Part shown: positions 50,746-58,480 of the stretch, piece after piece
Numbering within the stretch: the stretch's first letter is position 1
Layout of the letters: each line of letters begins with the position of its first letter
Source of the DNA: Robertmurraya_A mangrovi
GTDB lineage: Bacteria > Bacillota > Bacilli > Bacillales > Cytobacillaceae
Direction of reading: 5' to 3'
Length of the DNA: 64,000 nt
Assembly: GCF_034427655.1 (NCBI RefSeq)
Contig: NZ_JAXOFX010000001.1
Span: 248,001 to 312,000, forward strand
Program-made: the position numbers and the translations under genes
Notes under the pieces: model-generated
What the model was told of the DNA's origin: nothing
The model's input: only the letters and a program-made list of their open reading frames with translations
Databases searched by the model: none

Positions 50746-51204
50746 ATGAGAATAGAAGACTCGTTTTTATTACATGCATCAAAAGAAGACATTTGGAACT
50801 TGTTTATGAATGTTGAGAAGCTTGGGAGTTGCGTTCCAGGGTGTGAAAACGTTAAGGCACTTAGTCCAACAGAGTACACGGCAAAAATGGAAGTAAAAGT
50901 TCAATTTATGAAATTTAATTATGAAGCTAAAGGGAAAATGAAGAATATTGTTGAAAACGAGAGTATTGAGGTTGAAATGAATGGTAAGCCATTATCTTCT
51001 TTAGCGGGTCCTTTTCAAAATAACATTTTAATCAAACTAGAGGAAGTGGAACCGAGGAAAGTTAAAATCCATTATATTATGGATGCCCAAGCAGAAGGAA
51101 AACTTGCCTCCTTAGGGGATGTTCTAATGAAAGGCTCCATCCAAAAAACCGCCGACCAGTTTTCAGAGAATGTACAGAAGTTGTTTGTTGGGGAAAATGT
51201 TTAA
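50746..51204 (+). CDS. CoxG-like SRPBCC protein
   Basis: A 152-residue START/SRPBCC-fold protein. The family pattern includes FLLHASKEDIWNLFMNVEKLGSC split around the first helix, VPGCENVKAL, and the C-terminal DVLMKGSIQKTADQF. CoxG members recruit CoxL-type enzymes to the membrane or bind lipids; no CO-dehydrogenase genes are nearby, so its role here is unknown. AAAGGTGGTATAAACAAC supports ATG 50746 over the longer open frame from 50665. Confidence 0.82.
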   Translation: MRIEDSFLLHASKEDIWNLFMNVEKLGSCVPGCENVKALSPTEYTAKMEVKVQFMKFNYEAKGKMKNIVENESIEVEMNGKPLSSLAGPFQNNILIKLEEVEPRKVKIHYIMDAQAEGKLASLGDVLMKGSIQKTADQFSENVQKLFVGENV

Positions 51205-51208
51205 GAGA

Positions 51209-51250
51209 ATGAGTAGCCAGTTATCCTTATTGAAGGTAACTGGCTATTTG
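51209..51250. terminator. Terminator between CoxG-like and ECF genes
   Basis: AGTAGCCAGTTA and TAACTGGCTATT pair across a short loop; located between convergent genes. Confidence 0.75.
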
Positions 51251-51251
51251 G

Positions 51252-52070
51252 TTACGAAAAAGGATTGTAAAATCGATCTCCATTTTGAAAAGTGACAAAT
51301 AAGGAGAGGATGAGTAAAACTCCTACAAAAAATAAAGCGATATAATCTTTACGATTGAAAGGACGCTCGCTGTACCATGTTCGCTTTTTGTTTTTCCCAA
51401 AACCACGTAACTCCATGACATTACTTATCACTTCAATTCGATCTAAACTAGACAGAATTAGTGGCAGTATTATTGAAGAAGCATTTTTAATTCTCGTCGG
51501 TAACTTTTCTTTCTTAGACATGTCAAGTCCACGTGCCTGTTGGGCTAGAGCAATATTACGATAATCTCTTTGAATGTCAGGGATGTACCGTAATGCTAAA
51601 GAAACAGAAAAAGCAATTCGATAACTTACTCCAATTTTATTCAAAGATGCAGCAAACTCACTTGGATGTGTGGTAACTATAAAAAGAAGTGCGGCGGGAA
51701 TAACCGTAAAGTATTTTAATGTCACATTCATTTGATAAAAGAGCTGCTCTAACGTAATGTTATACCTTTCTGTGAAGCTAAATAAAATATGCTCAGATCC
51801 ATATATTTTAACTCCTTCTTGAGGAGAGAATAAATAGATAGCGATATTATTTATAAGTAGAAAGATTAATATAAATAATAGAACAAATGAAACATCTCTG
51901 AGCTTAATTTTTGATACGACAAATATAGTTACACTTAACATAAATAATAATAAGAGAATACGAGTGTCATAGGTTAACATTGCGGCAAATGACCACATGA
52001 TGAAACAGAGTAGTTTAGTAGCTCCAGTTAAACTATGTATAGGGGATTTCTTATCGATATAAGATAACAT
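51252..52070 (-). CDS. ecfT: ECF transporter T component (EcfT)
   Basis: A 272-residue membrane protein with about five helices. Two Ala-Arg-Gly-type coupling motifs are expected for EcfT; the visible ALAQQARGLDMSKKE and MELRGFGKNKKRTWY match them. It joins the two ATPase halves to the S component. ATG 52070 directly follows the ATPase stop (TAGAAATG) with GGGAG upstream; an ATG at 52082 would overlap the ATPase gene. Last gene of the ECF operon. Confidence 0.9.
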   Translation of the reverse strand: MLSYIDKKSPIHSLTGATKLLCFIMWSFAAMLTYDTRILLLLFMLSVTIFVVSKIKLRDVSFVLLFILIFLLINNIAIYLFSPQEGVKIYGSEHILFSFTERYNITLEQLFYQMNVTLKYFTVIPAALLFIVTTHPSEFAASLNKIGVSYRIAFSVSLALRYIPDIQRDYRNIALAQQARGLDMSKKEKLPTRIKNASSIILPLILSSLDRIEVISNVMELRGFGKNKKRTWYSERPFNRKDYIALFFVGVLLILSLFVTFQNGDRFYNPFS

Positions 52071-52072
52071 TT

Positions 52073-53785
52073 CTACTCCCATTTACGTCCTACCCCCTTT
52101 TCGTAGGAAATAAAACGATGCACAAAATCTCTAGGGTTCTTCACTCCAGCGCGTATGGCTAATTCAAATAAGGAGGTTTCCTTTAAATTAGCTTGCTCAA
52201 TGATTGTGTAATCCGTAAGTATGTCAGCTGACAGTGCGTCTGCTATTTTCTTCCCATCGGCAATGACAATGGCACGTGGAGTATATTCCAACATTAAGTG
52301 CATGTCATGAGTGATCATGATAATCGTCATACCTAAGTTGTTTAGCTTGACTAAAAACTCCATGATTTCTGTATAATGTCGGAAATCTTGACCTGCTGTT
52401 GGTTCATCCAGAATTAATACTTGCGGTTTTAATACTAGGATGGAAGCAATAGTTACTCGCTTCTTTTGACCAAAACTTAATGCTGAAATGGGCCAGTTGC
52501 GATAGGGTAGGAGCCCGCATATTCTCAATGCTTCTTCTACACGTTGTTTAATTTCTTCATCAGGTAACCCACGTACAACAAGCCCTAGAGCTACTTCGTC
52601 ATAAATCATATGTTTAGATATCATATGATTTGGATTTTGCATAACCATCCCTATTGTTAAGGAGCGTTCCTTAATCGTATCATTCGTTAAATCACGACCT
52701 TCTAAAAGAATTCTCCCAGAGGTGGGCTGCTCAAACCCACATATTACTTTTGTTAGAGTGGATTTTCCTGCACCATTCTTTCCAACAATACTGACCATTT
52801 CTCCCTTTTCAATGGAAAAAGATATGTTATGTAAAATAGGACGATTCGGTTGATATCCAAAATCAATATTTTCTAATTGAAGAACAGGTGCAGAAATAGG
52901 TGCTTGGACTCTCTCATTTGTAGATTCATACCAATGTAATAGCTTGTCTTTATATAGATCAAGTTTCATTTTATTAATATGTTCAGGATTGGTATCAGGC
53001 GAAATTTTACAGCCAGCAAACTTTAAAGCGCGAATATAGAGCGGTTCACGGATGGAGCAATCTTCTAAAATACTAGATGCTAAAAGTTCATTCGGTATGC
53101 TGTCACCTACAATTAGTCCATCTCTAACCACAATAATTCGGTCTACATGGCGGTGTAACACATCTTCTAACCTATGCTCGATGATGACAATGGTCTTATT
53201 CCATTCTTGATGAATCTGATCAATGAGTTCAATAGCATGTTTGCCAGTGGCGGGGTCAAGGTTTGCTAGTGGTTCATCAAAGAGGAGGATATCAACGTCA
53301 TCTACCATGACACCTCCAAGTGATACACGCTGTTTCTGTCCACCAGAAAGTTGATGAAGAGAGTGACTTAAATAATTATCCATATCAACCATTTTAGCTA
53401 CTTCATCCACTCGAGCCCTCATATCAGGTTGTGAAACACAATCATTTTCTAATGTAAAAGCGATATCTTCCCCAACAGATAAGCCGATAAATTGACCATC
53501 TGGGTCTTGTAGGACCGTTCCCACCATTTTAGAAAGTGCAAAAATTCCTTCGTTTCTTGTGTCTTTGCCATTAATTTTTAAACTTCCTGATATGTCCCCA
53601 CGATAGGAAAAGGGAACTAAACCATTAATACAATGACCAATGGTACTTTTACCAGAACCAGAGGCACCAACAATGAGAATTTTCTCACCTTCATAGATTG
53701 TTAGATTGATCTGGTTAAGAGTTGGTTTTGCTTGGCTTCTATATTTAAAAGTAAAATCAGTAAACTCAATGATTGGTTTTTTCAT
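52073..53785 (-). CDS. ECF transporter ATPase, two fused ABC domains (YkoD-like)
   Basis: A 570-residue double ABC ATPase. First half: Walker A GASGSGKS near residue 37, signature LSGGQKQR near 147, Walker B ILLFDEPL. Second half: Walker A GKNGAGKST near 336, LSFGQKKR signature near 440 and LILDEPTAG. Both halves look functional. The fused form (YkoD type) drives ECF vitamin or metabolite uptake. ATG 53785 lies about 100 bases after the S-component stop, with an intervening hairpin. Confidence 0.93.
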   Translation of the reverse strand: MKKPIIEFTDFTFKYRSQAKPTLNQINLTIYEGEKILIVGASGSGKSTIGHCINGLVPFSYRGDISGSLKINGKDTRNEGIFALSKMVGTVLQDPDGQFIGLSVGEDIAFTLENDCVSQPDMRARVDEVAKMVDMDNYLSHSLHQLSGGQKQRVSLGGVMVDDVDILLFDEPLANLDPATGKHAIELIDQIHQEWNKTIVIIEHRLEDVLHRHVDRIIVVRDGLIVGDSIPNELLASSILEDCSIREPLYIRALKFAGCKISPDTNPEHINKMKLDLYKDKLLHWYESTNERVQAPISAPVLQLENIDFGYQPNRPILHNISFSIEKGEMVSIVGKNGAGKSTLTKVICGFEQPTSGRILLEGRDLTNDTIKERSLTIGMVMQNPNHMISKHMIYDEVALGLVVRGLPDEEIKQRVEEALRICGLLPYRNWPISALSFGQKKRVTIASILVLKPQVLILDEPTAGQDFRHYTEIMEFLVKLNNLGMTIIMITHDMHLMLEYTPRAIVIADGKKIADALSADILTDYTIIEQANLKETSLFELAIRAGVKNPRDFVHRFISYEKGVGRKWE

Positions 53786-53844
53786 AAGTGACTCCTAAAC
53801 GTTCATATGTTTCTATATTATACCAAATAAATCCATAAAGTAGA

Positions 53845-53873
53845 GAGGCCTAACTCCAATTTAGAGTTAGACC
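53845..53873 (-). other. Intercistronic hairpin between S component and ATPase
   Basis: CTAACTC and GAGTTAG form a 7-bp stem, but no T-run follows on the minus strand, so it is more likely an mRNA-processing or stability element than a terminator. Confidence 0.4.
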
Positions 53874-53886
53874 ATAAGAGTGTTCC

Positions 53887-54450
53887 TTATAGAGTTTCTT
53901 CCTTCTCTAAACTTCCTGCTTTACTACGTGTTTTTGCGTAAGCTACTAATAAAATGGTACCTAGGACACCTACTGTTACAATGTTTGAGGCACCAGCAAC
54001 TAAACCTTGTACGTATACTTTATTTGCTGGTTCTGCATAAATGAGTATGTCTAGTGATGGTGCAATCAGGAACCATCCTATTGCCTGAACAATTGCCTGT
54101 GAAAGGTTAAAAGTGAGGATTTGTTTTCCGCCAAACTCTCCATCTAATAGGTTAATTTTTCTAGTAGCTAGGCCAATGAATAATCCAACGAAACCTGAAA
54201 CTAACACCCAGCTCCACCATGGTGAACCGTAGAAAATTAAATCTTTTAATCCGTGACCAATTAAGCCGATTAATCCACCAGCTAGAGGTCCAAATAACAC
54301 GGACATTAATGCCAAGAAGGCATAAGAAGTTTCAATATTAGTATTTGGAATACCTGAAGGGATGGAGGCAAACCTTCCTAATATCACGAATACAGCTGTT
54401 CCTATTCCTATTGCTACGATTGTTTTTGTCGATAACTTACTTCCTTGCAT
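53887..54450 (-). CDS. ECF transporter substrate-specific component, UPF0397 family
   Basis: A 187-residue protein with about five membrane helices. LSTKTIVAIGIGTAVFVILGR and LFGPLAGGLIGLIGHGLKD are typical of UPF0397 S components, whose natural substrate is not settled. AAGGAGACGAGTCTC precedes ATG 54450, which overlaps the end of the SAM-hydrolase gene by 37 bases; a start at 54507 would overlap even more. Pairing with a SAM hydrolase hints at a methionine-, adenosine- or nucleoside-related ligand, which is inference. Confidence 0.88.
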   Translation of the reverse strand: MQGSKLSTKTIVAIGIGTAVFVILGRFASIPSGIPNTNIETSYAFLALMSVLFGPLAGGLIGLIGHGLKDLIFYGSPWWSWVLVSGFVGLFIGLATRKINLLDGEFGGKQILTFNLSQAIVQAIGWFLIAPSLDILIYAEPANKVYVQGLVAGASNIVTVGVLGTILLVAYAKTRSKAGSLEKEETL

Positions 54451-55328
54451 GAGACTCGTCTCCTTGAATATATTTTTTTTGCTGCTTTTTTTATGGTTAA
54501 TGTCCAATTGTTACCAGTACCTACTTTGTAAATACTCGCAAATGAACCTTGGTTAATGGCGATACCTAAATTATCTAATGAATTTACATAGACAATCGGC
54601 TCACCAATTCCACTGGCAGCAAAGGAACGACCGAATATCATGGTGTTTTTATATACTTGCTGAGTTCCTTTTTCAATGGTTACTTCCAACATGTCGCCAT
54701 ATTGAATATCTAATTTTTTTAGTAATTGACGATTAATATTAGTCCACAAATTCCCAAATCTAATATCTAAAATTTCAATGATACCAGTTAAACTTGAATC
54801 TTTAATATAGGCACTTGTCACTGGCAATTTAACAACTGTATCTACTTCTACAGAAGGTCCTACTTCCCCAAAGCTTATGACACCAGAAGCTAGTCGAGCC
54901 CCCGTATAGGCATAAATATCTCTCCCATGAAAGGTATAAGATTCGCCTGAATTCGGTAATCGATTAACATTTTCGTCAATGATCCTTGCTTCTACTATTC
55001 CGCTTAATTCAGCGATATGTGTTAGAGTACCGTTATCTGGAGTAATAATGAACTTACCATCAGATGTTTTGACAACAATACTTCTTCGCTCAGATCCTAC
55101 TCCAGGATCGACAACGGAAACAAATACCGTTCCTTCTGGCCAGTATGATACGGTTTGTAAGAGACGAAAAGAGGCTTCCCATATGTTGAATGGGGGAATA
55201 TCATGTGTTAAGTCAAATATTCGGATATGGGGATTGACTGAATTTGCCACCCCGTACATAGCACTTACTGCACCATCACTAATCCCAAAATCTGATTGTA
55301 AAACTAACAGGTTACTAATAATTCCCAC
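54414..55328 (-). CDS. SAM hydrolase / hydroxide adenosyltransferase (DUF62)
   Basis: A 304-residue protein of the fluorinase/chlorinase superfamily. Hallmarks: LQSDFGISDGAVSAMYG near residue 10, VVDPGVGSERR near 75, ITPDNGTLT near 95. Members hydrolyse S-adenosylmethionine to adenosine and methionine. The last 26 residues (KKAAKKIYSRRRVSCKEVS region) are unusually basic and overlap the next gene, so the C-terminus may be extended by mutation. The start is uncertain: GTG 55328 or an internal codon near ISNLLVL. A hairpin-bearing leader precedes it. Confidence 0.88.
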   Translation of the reverse strand: MGIISNLLVLQSDFGISDGAVSAMYGVANSVNPHIRIFDLTHDIPPFNIWEASFRLLQTVSYWPEGTVFVSVVDPGVGSERRSIVVKTSDGKFIITPDNGTLTHIAELSGIVEARIIDENVNRLPNSGESYTFHGRDIYAYTGARLASGVISFGEVGPSVEVDTVVKLPVTSAYIKDSSLTGIIEILDIRFGNLWTNINRQLLKKLDIQYGDMLEVTIEKGTQQVYKNTMIFGRSFAASGIGEPIVYVNSLDNLGIAINQGSFASIYKVGTGNNWTLTIKKAAKKIYSRRRVSCKEVSYRQKQS

Positions 55329-55524
55329 CCTTTCATATGTAGATTGTTATTGTTTGCATCTTTCGCTTTTACGTAACTTACGGTTATTTAAAACCGTAGT
55401 TCTCCTTCTAAAATCACATTAAAAAAGAGAAAATGCCAAGTTCCTTTTCCACCTCCAAAATTCTATTTTTAAATATATGAATTGGCTCAATCTATTGATG
55501 TCTATTTTATTTACTAAGCCAATA
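55329..55524 (-). promoter_or_regulatory. Leader of the SAM hydrolase-ECF operon
   Basis: About 195 bases without a gene. On the minus strand ACTACGGTT and AACCGTAAGTT form a hairpin (around 55377-55402) shortly before the start. SAM, purine or TPP riboswitch consensus sequences were not recognised, but a structured control element is plausible. Confidence 0.4.
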
Positions 55525-55567
55525 AAAAACACCACGCCTTATCAAATGATAAGGACATGATGTTATA
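55525..55567 (-). terminator. Terminator of the aldo/keto reductase gene
   Basis: On the minus strand AACATCATG-T-CCTTATC pairs with GATAAGG-CGTGGTGTT, 16 bp with one bulge and several G-U pairs, followed by TTTTTT. Confidence 0.85.
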
Positions 55568-55670
55568 CACTTGAACTTTTTAAAAAATATGAAAATATTT
55601 AGTGCAATAGTACAGTAAAGCGTTAGTATTTTCAATACATTTTTGTAAAAAAATTCATTTTTTGGATTAA

Positions 55671-56615
55671 TTAAGAGTTATAGATTTTCGTTATTTCTGT
55701 TAACATTTCAGAAGTCAATTGTTTATTAAGCCTTTTTACATTTTCCTCCACCTGTTTTGGAGAGGAGGCACCCATAAGAGCACTAGCGATATTGTTTTTC
55801 CGTAAGACCCATGAAAGTGCCAATTCAGTAAGGGATAAATCAAATTCTCCAGCTAAATTTTCTAACTGTTGTGCTTTCCTAAGAGATTCCTTAGTAAAGA
55901 GACTTGTAAAAAACTTATTAATGTTCGGATTAGTTGCCCTACTTAGTTCAGGAATTTGTTTATTATACTTTCCTGTTAAAATCCCCTGAGCTAGCGGGCT
56001 AAAGACAATTTGTGATAAGCCCAGTTTTTCTGAGTCAGGGATAATAGTATCCTCAATATCCGGTTTAAGTAAGCTGTATTCACACTGATTTACGATTATT
56101 CGATTGAATAGGAACTTATCGGAAATCTGAATAGCCTCTTGTAATTGTTCTGAGTTCCAGTTGCTCACTCCTACGTACAAAATTTTACCCTGTTTTATTA
56201 AATCGTCTAACGTTCGCAACGTTTCTTCAACCGGAGTTTCATAATCATAGCTATGACAGTAAAAAATGTCTACATAATCTAGCTTCATCCTTTTTAAGCT
56301 TTGATGTACCTGTTCAACAAGATGTTTTCTAGATAGTCCTCTACTATTTGGACCTTTGCTTGTTGCCCAAAAAGCTTTTGTAGCTATAACATAGTCATCT
56401 CTAGCAAAAGATTTTAAAGCTTTAGCTAAAATTCTTTCTGCTTCACCTTGTTGATACACATTGGCCGTATCAAAGGAGTTGATACCTAAATCAAAAGCTT
56501 TATGTATGGTTCTTACCGAATCCGATTCATTGACTCTTTCTCCAAAAGTTAAATAGCTACCTAAACTTATTTCACTTACCTTTAACCCTGATTGCCCTAG
56601 TTTGTTATACTGCAA
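55671..56615 (-). CDS. Aldo/keto reductase
   Basis: A 314-residue NADPH-dependent oxidoreductase of the AKR superfamily, voltage-gated-potassium-channel beta/YghZ-like branch. The catalytic tetrad is recognisable: Asp and Tyr in FDTANVYQQGEAE (near 50-60), Lys in VIATKAFW (near 82) and His in IFYCHSYDYETP (near 125). It reduces aldehydes or ketones; substrate unknown. TTG 56615 with AAGGGGGTTTAGTTC upstream is the likely start. Monocistronic, with its own terminator. Confidence 0.92.
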   Translation of the reverse strand: MQYNKLGQSGLKVSEISLGSYLTFGERVNESDSVRTIHKAFDLGINSFDTANVYQQGEAERILAKALKSFARDDYVIATKAFWATSKGPNSRGLSRKHLVEQVHQSLKRMKLDYVDIFYCHSYDYETPVEETLRTLDDLIKQGKILYVGVSNWNSEQLQEAIQISDKFLFNRIIVNQCEYSLLKPDIEDTIIPDSEKLGLSQIVFSPLAQGILTGKYNKQIPELSRATNPNINKFFTSLFTKESLRKAQQLENLAGEFDLSLTELALSWVLRKNNIASALMGASSPKQVEENVKRLNKQLTSEMLTEITKIYNS

Positions 56616-56640
56616 GAACTAAACCCCCTTAATACAAGCA

Positions 56641-56666
56641 ATTAGCCAGCTACAAAAGCTGGCTTT
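56641..56666. terminator. Hairpin between acyltransferase and reductase genes
   Basis: AGCCAGCT and AGCTGGCT pair around ACAAA. The minus-strand tail is only moderately T-rich, so partial termination is likely. Confidence 0.55.
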
Positions 56667-56671
56667 AATCT

Positions 56672-57835
56672 TTACATTAATTTATTTAAATAAGGAATTT
56701 TTCTCCAGACAAAATGGCTAATGAAAAAGCTTAGAATAATCCCTAAGATAGCACTAAGTAAAAATTTTGCTAATACTGAGACACGTAAATCTGATAATGT
56801 GTACTGCAAAAAAACTACTACCGGTACATGGATAAAATAGACGACGAAAACATGTGAAGAAAGTATTTTAGCTAAACGATTCGTCTTGTTGAGTTTTTCT
56901 CTAAACAGTGTAATTAAACCAATAACAAGTGCAAAACAAAGAACTGTCTCAATCAATGACCGAGTAAATGAACCAAAATTCGCTCCTCCTTTTAAGAGGT
57001 ATGGATATAATGAATTTCCTCCAAGATACAATGCCCCTGCAATGCCTACACCAATCGCTAGCCAAATATAGCCTGTTCGTTTATCTAATGTTAGAAGCCA
57101 ATTTCTACGATAAGCCATAATCCCTAATACGAAGAAACTAATATACTGTGGCACATGAGCATACTCCGTTTGTATAAAGCCAAGAAAACCTGTCCATTCA
57201 TCGATAGGATACCAGATTCTAACGATGTAAGTGGATAGTGTCACTACTAGTAAGAAGATAAAAATTTGAGTTCCCTTTATTGGATAATAGCTATCCCGAC
57301 TGGATTCATGCTTTGAAAAATAAGTCCAGGCGGATAAAACAACTGCATACACAAGTAAATGCTGCAAAAACCATAAATGGCCAAATTGCATATCAGGCCA
57401 AGAAGGACCTGTCCAATTCGTCGGCTCATCACTTAAACCGAAAAAAATATTTGGATAATATGATAAAAAAGAGATAGGTTCATAAGGTCTAAAATTTATA
57501 TAGTACAGATACATAAGGATTGGAATCATAACTAAAAAACCTAAAATTAATGGTACACCTATTCGAATGAAACGTTCCTTTAAGAATCTCCATTCGCCTT
57601 TGCGTTCAATAGACTTTGGAAGGAAATAAGCAGACAAAAAGAAAAATAAACTCATAAAAAAAGCTGCATTAACAGCAAAAAACCTTCTCAACCAATCAAT
57701 CGATTCTCCCTCTTGAAAGTACCACCATCCCCCAGGACCATATGCCTGCCCCGCATGATGAGCAACTACTAACATAATGAGAGTAATTTTTAAGTGATCA
57801 AGGAAATATAAGTGGGTAGTTTGTTGTTGTTTCAA
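56672..57835 (-). CDS. Acyltransferase-3 family membrane protein
   Basis: A 387-residue protein with about ten membrane helices. The catalytic His motif is visible near the N-terminus (FLDHLKITLIMLVVAHHAGQ contains both His), together with FFLSAYFLPKSIERKG. OafA-like enzymes transfer acetyl or other acyl groups to extracellular glycans. TTG 57835, after AGAGGTTTTATTTT, is the start. It lies divergently beside the exopolysaccharide operon, so it may acetylate that polymer. Confidence 0.88.
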   Translation of the reverse strand: MKQQQTTHLYFLDHLKITLIMLVVAHHAGQAYGPGGWWYFQEGESIDWLRRFFAVNAAFFMSLFFFLSAYFLPKSIERKGEWRFLKERFIRIGVPLILGFLVMIPILMYLYYINFRPYEPISFLSYYPNIFFGLSDEPTNWTGPSWPDMQFGHLWFLQHLLVYAVVLSAWTYFSKHESSRDSYYPIKGTQIFIFLLVVTLSTYIVRIWYPIDEWTGFLGFIQTEYAHVPQYISFFVLGIMAYRRNWLLTLDKRTGYIWLAIGVGIAGALYLGGNSLYPYLLKGGANFGSFTRSLIETVLCFALVIGLITLFREKLNKTNRLAKILSSHVFVVYFIHVPVVVFLQYTLSDLRVSVLAKFLLSAILGIILSFFISHFVWRKIPYLNKLM

Positions 57836-58480
57836 AAAATAAAACCTCTTCCTAGAAAATCGTTATTCTAGAGAAATATTAACATATTATTGGGTATTTT
57901 AGGAAGAAAATACAAAAGAGAATAAGTATTTACAGGAGTAAAGACTTAAAACTACTATTTTAAAATAATATGATTATATTGTTATTTGATTATCCAATCC
58001 TGGTAGTAATATAGTAGGCCATAATACAAAAATAGCCCTTTTTAGGAAGATTGGTGTCCTAAAAATACTCAGTGAATATATTAAAAACTGTATATAGGTA
58101 AAAATAATTATAGGCTGTCTGATAGTTTTTGTGTCTCTAAAGACAAACTTTTATCGGAATTAAAAAAAGAAGGCTTTTAGAACAGTAGAGCAAGTCATTT
58201 AGGTTACAGTGTTATAAAATCGTTCTCTATCAAGCTTAAATAAATGCTGTTAAAAGAACGAGTGGTGATGTCTCCTAGCCATTATCAAAGGGAGGTACTC
58301 GGTCATGCTGTGGGTTAAAAAACCTTAGACGCAAGTCGTCGGTAGTGTGATGTGAGGTAGGGTTAGATGCCCAATATTTTTAGTGTTTTTATGGGAGTGT
58401 TTTTTGCAAAGAACATTACCATAAATACATTAATGTTTCCGAGAATGTATTAACTAGTTAAGGAGGTAATTAGAGTTGAA
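57836..58480 (+). other. Intergenic control region of the eps operon
   Basis: 645 bases between divergent genes. Besides the structured leader at 58255-58376 there is a TTTGTGTCT/AGACAAA hairpin near 58130. No further gene is supported. Promoters for both directions presumably lie here. Confidence 0.5.
58255..58376 (+). ncRNA. Structured leader of the eps operon, candidate epsC RNA (EAR)
   Basis: Upstream of the EpsC-type gene, a compact GC-richer segment holds several possible stems: TCTCC with GGAGG (58271-58294), GGTT-AAAAA-AACC (58313-58324), GAC-GCAA-GTC (58328-58337) and GGG-TTAGATG-CCC (58360-58372). In Bacillales a conserved RNA (EAR/epsC motif) that promotes processive antitermination lies just upstream of epsC. 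The position fits; I cannot confirm the consensus from memory. Confidence 0.5.

Noticed and set aside
57280..57477. Plus-strand ORF inside the acyltransferase gene
   Set aside because: It is antisense to a clear membrane protein gene and has no independent signals.
58321..58376. c-di-GMP (GEMM) riboswitch, because of GACGCAAG and GGTAG segments
   Set aside because: The spacing and the GGGCAAACC-like half are missing; position fits the epsC/EAR RNA better.
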